From: Terrabacter sp. Ter38
Lineage (GTDB): Bacteria; Actinomycetota; Actinomycetes; Actinomycetales; Dermatophilaceae
DNA: 64,000 bases
Reading direction: 5' to 3'
Assembly: GCF_024519435.1 (NCBI RefSeq)
Contig: NZ_JALJRZ010000002.1
Coordinates: 248,001-312,000, forward strand
The translations under genes and the position numbers were made by a program. The notes under the pieces were generated by a model. That model was not told where the DNA came from, made no database searches, and saw nothing but the letters and a program-made list of their open reading frames with translations. This document shows positions 58,390 through 64,000 of this stretch, piece after piece; within the stretch, counting starts at the first letter, position 1, and the number at the start of each line of letters is the position of its first letter.

Positions 58390-59493
58390 TCAGTCGCGCG
58401 TCGGGGACGACATCCCCATGAGCCCGAGGATGCGGCGCAGGTCCTCCATCGAGGCGAACTCGACGGTGATCTTGCCCTTGCGCTGACCCAGGGCGATCGC
58501 GACCCGGGTCTCGAGGTGGTCCGAGAGCCCCGAGGTGAAGTCGTCGAGCTGCGGGTGCCGGCTCCCTGCGCGCGGACGGCGGGGCTTCGGGGCGTCGTTG
58601 CCCTCACCGAGCGCGACGAGCTCCTCGACATTGCGCACGGACAGGCCCTCGGCCACGATCCGCTGGGCCATCCGCTCCATCGCGGCACCGTCCGCCATGC
58701 CGAGCAGGGCGCGAGCGTGTCCGGCGCTCAGCACCCCGGCTGCCAGGCGGCGCTGGACGAGCGGTGGGAGCTTGAGCAGTCGCAGCGTGTTGGAGATCTG
58801 CGGGCGCGAGCGACCGATGCGCGTGGCGAGCTCCTCGTGGGAGCACCCGAAGTCGTCGAGCAGCTGCTGGTATGCGGCAGCCTCCTCGAGCGGGTTGAGC
58901 TGGCTGCGGTGCAGGTTCTCCAGCAGCGCGTCGCGCAGGAGGTCGTCGTCGCTCGTGTCCTTGATGATGGCCGGGATGACGCCCAGGTCCGCCGCCTGCG
59001 AGGCACGCCAGCGGCGCTCACCCATGATGAGCTCGAAGGTCTTGCCCTCGGCCTCGTCGAGCTGGTCCGCGGGGATGCGCCGCACGACGATGGGCTGGAG
59101 CACGCCGATCTCACGGATGGAGTGCACGAGCTCGCCCATGTGGTCCTCGTCGAAGACCGTGCGTGGCTGCTTGGGGTTCGGACGGATCGAGTCGATGTCG
59201 AGCTCGGCGAACTCGGCGCCCGGGACGACGGCGAGTCCGCTGCTCGTCGTCTCGGCCACCACGATCCCAGCGTCACTACTGGACGCCGACGTGCCCGCGG
59301 CGTCTTGGGTCGACCGCGTGGTCAGATCGGCGGCGCCGTCGGTGCCGGACGCGTCTGGCGCTTCGGCCGTGGTGGGCTCCGCCTGCTTCTGCTCGGTGAA
59401 GAAGACGTCCACGGGTCGACCGGTGCCTCCGCTCGGCGCGCTCGGGATGAGTGCCCCGAGGCCTCGACCCAGTGCTCGACGCTTCTCCGCCAT
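58390..59493 (-). CDS. parB: Chromosome-partitioning protein ParB
   Basis: Binds parS sites near the origin, spreads as a CTP-dependent clamp and recruits SMC and ParA. The 367-residue product begins [17 protein letters not shown], the standard ParA-interacting N terminus. A disordered Ala/Thr/Ser stretch follows (22-80), then the ParB/Srx domain with GERRWRAS (near 160-170), the [22 protein letters not shown] and the C-terminal dimerisation domain. The ATG at 59493 is preferred over in-frame starts 18-33 bases upstream because of the conserved N terminus. A possible -10 (TAGACT, minus strand, 59541-59546) gives it its own promoter. Confidence 0.97.
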   Translation of the reverse strand: MAEKRRALGRGLGALIPSAPSGGTGRPVDVFFTEQKQAEPTTAEAPDASGTDGAADLTTRSTQDAAGTSASSSDAGIVVAETTSSGLAVVPGAEFAELDIDSIRPNPKQPRTVFDEDHMGELVHSIREIGVLQPIVVRRIPADQLDEAEGKTFELIMGERRWRASQAADLGVIPAIIKDTSDDDLLRDALLENLHRSQLNPLEEAAAYQQLLDDFGCSHEELATRIGRSRPQISNTLRLLKLPPLVQRRLAAGVLSAGHARALLGMADGAAMERMAQRIVAEGLSVRNVEELVALGEGNDAPKPRRPRAGSRHPQLDDFTSGLSDHLETRVAIALGQRKGKITVEFASMEDLRRILGLMGMSSPTRD

Positions 59494-59616
59494 TCGCCAA
59501 CCCCTCGCCATCTCCGACGCGGCCATCGCGTCCGTCGGTCAGTCTAGGTGCACGCGACTCCGCCACCTGCGCAGGCTGCCTCATGTCGCGGCTCGGGTCG
59601 ACACACCCGTGGTGAC

Positions 59617-59630
59617 GTTCCACGTGAAAC
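59617..59630. other. parS-like site upstream of parB
   Basis: GTTCCACGTGAAAC, one mismatch from the perfect parS core. It lies in the 437-bp parA-parB gap (59494-59930), which also holds two more parS-like sites, the parA terminator and the parB promoter. Confidence 0.65.
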
Positions 59631-59658
59631 GACGCCGGACCGCCCCACGGCTTCCGAT

Positions 59659-59672
59659 GTTTCACGTGGAAC
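59659..59672. other. parS-like site upstream of parB
   Basis: GTTTCACGTGGAAC, one mismatch from the perfect core, 28 bp beyond the previous site. The pair may act together. Confidence 0.65.
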
Positions 59673-59862
59673 CGCGGGTCGGCACGACTGATCTGTCATC
59701 TCCGACGACCGTTGAAGGTCCGCACGTCGAACGCCTGAGCATGAACCGCTCCCGTCTCGTCAACGAGGAACTGTCTGCGCCGCCCTGCGGGAGTCACCGC
59801 CCACTCGCGTGGATCGACGTCATCGCTCCAGGTGCCCCGGCGGCGGCTGACGGCCCAGATGC

Positions 59863-59876
59863 GTTTCACGTGAAAC
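59863..59876. other. parS centromere site between parA and parB
   Basis: Perfect GTTTCACGTGAAAC palindrome. It overlaps the arm of the parA terminator hairpin (59872-59909). Confidence 0.9.
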
Positions 59877-59909
59877 GGGGCCGTCACCAGACGGTGACGA
59901 CCCCGTTTC
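59872..59909 (-). terminator. Terminator after parA, overlapping parS
   Basis: A stem of about 17 bp with one mismatch: the segment 59872-59888 (ending GTCACC) pairs with 59893-59909 (starting GGTGAC), around a 4-nt AGAC loop. It lies 22 bp after the parA stop. On the transcribed strand the stem ends CCCCGTTTC. Confidence 0.8.
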
Positions 59910-59930
59910 GGGACCCGCAGAGAGTCGGGA

Positions 59931-61589
59931 TCAGGTGCGACCGGCCGCTCCACGGTCGGCGATCTCACCCGCCGCTTCGAGGTACGCGAGCGCACCACTG
60001 CTCGCCGGGTCATAGGTCATCACCGTCTCGCCGAAGCTCGGCGCCTCTGACACCCGGACCGAGCGGGGAACCGACGTCCGGAGCACCTCCGTGGGGAAGT
60101 GCTCGCGGACCTCGTCGGCGACCTGGGCCGACAGACGCGTCCGCCCGTCGTACATCGTCAGCAGGATCGTGGAGACGTGCAGCTCCGGGTTGAGGTGACG
60201 CTTCACGAGGTCGATGTTCTTGAGCAGCTGCGAGAGGCCCTCGAGGGCGTAGTACTCACACTGGATGGGGATGAAGACCTCGCTGGCCGCGACCATCGCG
60301 TTGACGGTGAGCAGGCCCAGGCTGGGCGGGCAGTCGATGAGGATGTAGTCGAACTCGTGCCCGGCCTCGGACGCGGCGGTGATCGCCTTCTGCAGGCGCG
60401 ACTCGCGTGCCACCAAAGACACCAGCTCGATCTCGGCACCGGCGAGGTCGATCGTCGCCGGCGCGCAGTAGAGGTTCTCCACCGTGGTGCACCGCTGCAC
60501 GACCTTGAGCAACGGGGTCCCGTCGACGAGCACGTCGTAGATCGAGGGGACCTCGGCGTGGTGGTCGATCCCCAGAGCCGTGCTGGCGTTGCCCTGCGGG
60601 TCGAGGTCGATGACGAGAGTCTTGAGCCCCGACTGCGCGAGAGCGGCCGCGACGTTGACCGTCGTCGTCGTCTTGCCGACGCCGCCCTTCTGGTTGGCGA
60701 CGGTGAGTACCCGTGGACCCACGGGCTTGGGGAACGAACGGCCGGTCAGCTGGATGCGGCGACGTGCGTTCTCGGCGAGCTCCATCGCCAGTGGCGTGTC
60801 CTGGCCGGCGGTCGGGATGGCCGCTGCAAGGGCCTCACGATCGGCATGGTCGGCCCTGAGCTCTGAGGCCTGTCGGGCTTCGTCCACAGCGTTGTCCCCA
60901 GCCTCGTTGGATGTGATTTCCCGTTCAACAGAGGCATTTCGGGGTGAGTCGTCCACCGTGTTGTCCACAGGGGAAGTCAGCCCATCGCCCTCGGACACCT
61001 CACCCTCGGACACCTCGAACTCGGAGTGCTCGGGCCCGCTCAACGCGACCGGCAGCTCGTCGGGTGCCGCCCCTGCGGCGGTCTCCGTCACGTGGAGCGC
61101 ACCGGAGGCCGCGGCCTCGCCGGCCCTCTGGTGCTCTGGCGTCGACGGCGCGTCGTCGGAGGTCGGGGCGTCGTGGCCGAGCTCGATGGGATCGGGCTGC
61201 GCGCCCGGTGCCTCGGTGTCCGAGGGCACGGGCTCGGACACGGACTCCGCCACGGCGAGGGCCGGCCGGACCTGGTGGTCAGCCGAGGAGCCGTCGTGTC
61301 GGGGCGACGCGTCGACCGTGTCCTCGTCGACGATGTCCTCGTAGGTCGCATTCTCCCCGAGCGTCGCTCCCACGGCGTCGGGTGGGGACGAGCCGTCTGC
61401 CGGAGGTGAGGTCTCGACGACCTCGCCGGTGCCGGACTGCGCCGCCTCGCCCGACGTCTCCCGGCCCGACTCTGCCTGCTGCCCCTCACTCGTTTCACGT
61501 GAAACGCCCAACATGCGCGCCAGCCAACCGAGACGTCGGTGCTCTGGTCCCGGCTCGGGGTCGCTCGGCCAGCCCAGGTTGGTCGACAT
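59931..61589 (-). CDS. parA: Chromosome-partitioning ATPase ParA with long acidic N-terminal extension
   Basis: A 552-residue protein. The ParA ATPase domain fills about 275-552, with the deviant Walker A KGGVGKTTT near 300, LVIDLDPQGNAS, and DCPPSLG. It moves ParB-parS complexes by ATP-driven DNA binding. The first 270 residues are acidic and disordered (Glu, Asp, Ser, Thr, Ala), unlike the usual 300-residue ParA, whose start would correspond to MELAENARRR near 272. I keep the long form because the reading frame stays open with protein-like composition, the ATG at 61589 lies 85 bp after rsmG, and this class of extension occurs in some actinobacteria. A shorter product from an internal start remains possible. 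Confidence 0.88.
   Translation of the reverse strand: MSTNLGWPSDPEPGPEHRRLGWLARMLGVSRETSEGQQAESGRETSGEAAQSGTGEVVETSPPADGSSPPDAVGATLGENATYEDIVDEDTVDASPRHDGSSADHQVRPALAVAESVSEPVPSDTEAPGAQPDPIELGHDAPTSDDAPSTPEHQRAGEAAASGALHVTETAAGAAPDELPVALSGPEHSEFEVSEGEVSEGDGLTSPVDNTVDDSPRNASVEREITSNEAGDNAVDEARQASELRADHADREALAAAIPTAGQDTPLAMELAENARRRIQLTGRSFPKPVGPRVLTVANQKGGVGKTTTTVNVAAALAQSGLKTLVIDLDPQGNASTALGIDHHAEVPSIYDVLVDGTPLLKVVQRCTTVENLYCAPATIDLAGAEIELVSLVARESRLQKAITAASEAGHEFDYILIDCPPSLGLLTVNAMVAASEVFIPIQCEYYALEGLSQLLKNIDLVKRHLNPELHVSTILLTMYDGRTRLSAQVADEVREHFPTEVLRTSVPRSVRVSEAPSFGETVMTYDPASSGALAYLEAAGEIADRGAAGRT
61492..61505. other. parS centromere site inside the parA N-terminal coding region
   Basis: Perfect GTTTCACGTGAAAC, encoding the residues VSRET of ParA. 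Confidence 0.9.
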
Positions 61590-61674
61590 CGTCACAGGGA
61601 GTGCACCTCCGGGGTTGAGGGACGGCCGGCGGGAGGATCCGCGGCGGTCATCCATCGAAATGGTCTGGACACGA

Positions 61675-62466
61675 TCATGGCTGATGGCGCGGACGGCCGC
61701 CCGCTTCGGAGCCGGAGCGTCGCGAACCGCGCGGCCGGTCCGCCCGGCGACGGGCCGATCCGGCACTGGAGGGCTGGCGCGAGCGGAACCGGCGGCGATC
61801 CACGACCTCGCCGATGGTCGCCCGGAGCACGATGGTGGGCTCACCGAGCAGATCGCCACCGTACTCGTGGACCTCGGCGTCGACGACGCCCAGGCGGGTG
61901 AGGGCCGTGCGGCCCTCAGCCAGCTCGTCGACAGCACTGCTCCCCTTCAACGCGAGCAGACTGCCGCCCGACTCGAGCAGGGGAAGCGTCCATTCCGCGA
62001 GCTGGACGATGCGCGACACCGCCCGGGCCGTGACCCATGGGGCGTGCAGCCTGTCCCACATGGTCTCGGCCCGCGCCGTGTGCACCGTGACGTTCGTCAG
62101 ACCGAGCTGGGCGACGGTGCCCGAGAGCCACCCCGTGCGCCGGGCGAGCGGCTCGACGAGGTGCAGGTCCAGATCGGGACGGGCAATGGCCAGCGCCAGC
62201 CCGGGCAGACCGGCACCCGACCCCACGTCGACGACCCGCTGCGTCTCTCCCGTCCGCGGGATCGCCTCGTGAACGACGCCGCAGTTGAGCAGGTGACGGT
62301 CCCAGAGCCGAGGTGTCTCACGAGGGCCGATCAGGCCGTGGCTGATCCCGGTATCAGCCAGGATCGCCACGAAGTGTTCGGCCAGCGCGAGCCGGTCGCC
62401 GAAGACCGCGGTTGCGACAGCGGGCGTCGGGGGCAGCTCCGCCGGGTCGAGAGCATCGTGGGTCAC
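61675..62466 (-). CDS. rsmG: 16S rRNA (guanine-N7)-methyltransferase RsmG
   Basis: Methylates N7 of G527 in 16S rRNA (E. coli numbering). The 263-residue product has the S-adenosylmethionine motif VVDVGSGAGLPGLALA (78-93) and the N-terminal helical region ending LWDRHLLNCG. Loss of this activity is known to give low-level streptomycin resistance in other bacteria. The last 40 residues are an Arg/Ser-rich tail beyond the usual end. The start is GTG at 62466. It sits in the standard jag-rsmG-parA-parB order. Confidence 0.95.
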   Translation of the reverse strand: MTHDALDPAELPPTPAVATAVFGDRLALAEHFVAILADTGISHGLIGPRETPRLWDRHLLNCGVVHEAIPRTGETQRVVDVGSGAGLPGLALAIARPDLDLHLVEPLARRTGWLSGTVAQLGLTNVTVHTARAETMWDRLHAPWVTARAVSRIVQLAEWTLPLLESGGSLLALKGSSAVDELAEGRTALTRLGVVDAEVHEYGGDLLGEPTIVLRATIGEVVDRRRFRSRQPSSAGSARRRADRPRGSRRSGSEAGGRPRHQP

Positions 62467-62506
62467 GCGCTCTCACTCCTCGTGGCTCTCGGATGCAGCG
62501 GTCGAT

Positions 62507-62528
62507 TCCCGTTTCACGTGAAACGGGA
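62507..62528. other. parS centromere site between jag and rsmG
   Basis: Perfect GTTTCACGTGAAAC core (62511-62524) within a 22-bp perfect palindrome flanked by TCCC and GGGA. It covers the rsmG upstream region. Confidence 0.92.
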
Positions 62529-62533
62529 GGTGG

Positions 62534-63256
62534 TCAGGCAGGAAGGATGACGATGTGGCGGTGCGGGTCGACGCCTTCGGACTCGGAGACGAGACCGGCG
62601 GCCGCGACCTCGTCGTGGACGACCTTGCGCTCGAAGGCCGTCATCGGCTCGAGCGCGCGCTTCGTCCCCGACTCCTGCACCTCGGCGATGGCGACCTTGG
62701 CCAGCTCGACGAGAGCCGAACGACGCTGCGCACGGTGACCGGCGATGTCGAGCATGAGGCGGCTCCGCTCACCGGTCTCGACCTGGACGGCCAGTCGGGT
62801 CAGCTCCTGCAGGGCCTCGAGCACCTTGCCGTCGGTCCCGACGAGCCGGCGCGGGACGCGGCCCTCGTCGGAGTCGACGATGGCGATGGCAGCCCGGTCG
62901 CCGTCGACGTCGACATCGATGTCCCCGTCGAGGTCGGCGATGTCGAGGAGGGTCTCGAGGAAGTCAGCAGCCACCTCGCCCTCGCGCTCGAGCATCCGGA
63001 CGCGCGACTTCTTGTCGCCCTTGTCAGCCCTGTCGGCCTGGTTCCCCTGGTCATCGGCGTCGGCCTCGTCGGAGTCCGCGGCCGCGTCCGAGGACTGATC
63101 AGAGGCGTCGGCCTCCGCCACCTCGCCGCCCTCGGAAGCCTCGACCGCCAGGGCGGACTCGGGGATCTCCGTGACCTGGTCGGTGCTCTCGCCCGTGTCG
63201 GGCTCGACAGTCGCGTCCGTCGGCGTCTCGACGTCCGTGGCCTGGGTGTCGCTCAT
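62534..63256 (-). CDS. jag: Jag/KhpB-like RNA-binding protein (KH-R3H)
   Basis: A 240-residue RNA-binding protein. Residues 1-85 are acidic and disordered (Asp/Glu/Ala), replacing the Jag-N domain of Firmicutes. A KH-like domain (about 90-165, with RRLVGTDGKVLEALQELTRL) and an R3H domain (about 170-240, with MTAFERKVVHDEV) follow. KhpB binds many mRNAs with KhpA in other bacteria and affects cell elongation. It lies 98 bp downstream of yidC on the same strand, the classic rnpA-yidC-jag-rsmG order next to the origin. Confidence 0.93.
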   Translation of the reverse strand: MSDTQATDVETPTDATVEPDTGESTDQVTEIPESALAVEASEGGEVAEADASDQSSDAAADSDEADADDQGNQADRADKGDKKSRVRMLEREGEVAADFLETLLDIADLDGDIDVDVDGDRAAIAIVDSDEGRVPRRLVGTDGKVLEALQELTRLAVQVETGERSRLMLDIAGHRAQRRSALVELAKVAIAEVQESGTKRALEPMTAFERKVVHDEVAAAGLVSESEGVDPHRHIVILPA

Positions 63257-63354
63257 TGGAAACTCCTTCGTTCACCGGGGCCGCATCTGTGGACAACTCA
63301 CGTCTCCGCAGGTCAGAGGCCCCAAGGCAGTGTGGACAAGTGTGTGGAAGAACC

Positions 63355-64000
63355 TCAGCGGCGGTTCTTGGTCGGCTGCGTGCGGGTGCGCTTCTTGCCC
63401 TTCGGCTGCTGGCGCTGGCCCGACCTGGGCGCGTCGTCGGGGACGGTCTCGGTCGGCTCGAGGCCCGGCACGGTCAGCTCCTGCATGTCCTTGCCCTTGC
63501 GCTTCATCCGCTCGCGACGGGCGCGCTCGGCCTCGGACCCGGGAGCCGGCATGTTGCGGATGACGTAGAACTGCTGGCCCATCGTCCAGAGGTTCGTCGT
63601 GAGCCAGTAGATCAGGACACCGATCGGGAAGTTGACGCCCGAGATCGCGAAGAAGAGCGGCATCAGGTAGAGCAGGACCTTCTGCTGCTTCGCGAACGGG
63701 TTGTCCAGCGCTGCTGCGGGCATGTTCTTGCGCATCAGCTGGTACTGGGTCGTGAACGTCGTGGCCGACATGAGGATGATGAGCACGGCCGTGAGGATCT
63801 TGACGTTGAGGGAGGCACCCGGCGTCAGGAAGGAGTCGGAGAGCTTGGCGCCGAAGATCGTCGAGCTCTCGATCTGTGCCGCCACCTCGCGGGTGATCGG
63901 ACCGATCGCGTCGTGGCCGGGCACGCCCTCGGCCTGGGCCTTGAGGTTGTTGAGCAGCTGGAAGAGCGCGAAGAAGAAGGGGCTCTGGATGAGGATCGGC
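63355..64000 (-). CDS. yidC: Membrane protein insertase YidC (N-terminal part beyond window)
   Basis: Inserts and folds proteins in the cytoplasmic membrane, alone or with SecYEG. The visible 214 residues cover the C-terminal part of the Oxa1/YidC domain: PILIQSPFFFALFQLL near the window edge, VKILTAVLIILMSATTF, and VLLYLMPLFFAISGVNFPIG followed by YWLTTNLWTMGQQ. A basic tail (ending GKKRTRTQPTKNRR) likely contacts the ribosome. The frame is open to the window end, so the gene is cut by the edge rather than truncated. Confidence 0.96.
   Translation of the reverse strand, partial: PILIQSPFFFALFQLLNNLKAQAEGVPGHDAIGPITREVAAQIESSTIFGAKLSDSFLTPGASLNVKILTAVLIILMSATTFTTQYQLMRKNMPAAALDNPFAKQQKVLLYLMPLFFAISGVNFPIGVLIYWLTTNLWTMGQQFYVIRNMPAPGSEAERARRERMKRKGKDMQELTVPGLEPTETVPDDAPRSGQRQQPKGKKRTRTQPTKNRR

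Noticed and set aside
59696-59869. Possible 57-residue minus-strand ORF (start GTG inside parS) between parA and parB
   Set aside because: Codon use is only moderately coding-like, there is no ribosome binding site, and it starts inside parS and at the end of the parA terminator. No family was recognised.

Overview
The window comes from a very GC-rich actinomycete chromosome, close to the replication origin. Gene content and order (ssb, rpsF, ponA and ino1 on one side; pcnA, mutT, sigM, trxB, trxA, cwlM, parB, parA, rsmG, jag and yidC on the other) fit Actinomycetota. Protein character and the kind of type VII-associated locus present suggest Micrococcales, perhaps near Intrasporangiaceae. 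This is inferred from family resemblance; no database was searched and the genus is not determined.

Layout. (1) 1-11 kb: conserved housekeeping block, with ssb (cut by the window edge), rpsF, a GT87-like membrane glycosyltransferase, a class A penicillin-binding protein, a SigE-type ECF sigma factor with its membrane partner, a PadR repressor next to inositol-phosphate synthase, a septum-formation-like membrane protein, a DedA protein and a 1-Cys peroxiredoxin. (2) 11.1-16.2 kb: an accessory cassette of subtilisin-like protease, TPR-CHAT (caspase-like) protease, a small unknown protein and an ECF sigma factor. (3) 16.4-40.0 kb: a 12-gene, one-strand locus around a FHA-FtsK/SpoIIIE (EssC-like) ATPase. 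It holds two WXG100 proteins, a transglutaminase-like membrane protein, DUF58, MoxR, a 2109-residue Ig/FN3 surface protein, an FHA-like/helix-turn-helix protein, a Ser/Thr kinase with an outer FN3 domain, an FHA/zinc-ribbon protein, a PP2C phosphatase and an LpqN-like protein. Several neighbours overlap by ATGA. (4) 40.2-51.6 kb: the conserved pcnA to cwlM block, in which the murJ gene or domain expected beside the pseudokinase is missing. (5) 51.6-58.4 kb: small metabolic and repair genes. (6) 58.4-64 kb: parB, parA, rsmG, jag, yidC with a cluster of parS centromere sites.

How the parts work together. Region 3 reads as a noncanonical type VII-like export system with its own phosphorylation circuit: kinase and phosphatase write and erase phosphothreonine, and FHA modules, including one fused to the export ATPase, read it. 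An almost identical 18-nt palindromic element lies about 160-175 nt upstream of the first genes of both its transcription units, which suggests one regulator controls both. Region 2 resembles a protease cascade wired to a sigma factor and is the best candidate for an undescribed system. In region 4 an ECF-type promoter (GGAACC-N17-CGTC) follows sigM and a SigR/SigH-type promoter precedes trxB, which matches the known stress logic of these genes.

Genome-scale signals: the 8-mer GTATGCCG occurs 25 times by my manual count (both strands, genic and intergenic), where about two would be expected from composition, and not at all after 53.5 kb. Several genes appear to be leaderless, with TANNNT six or seven bases before the start codon. 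No rRNA, tRNA, CRISPR array, insertion sequence or riboswitch was recognised.
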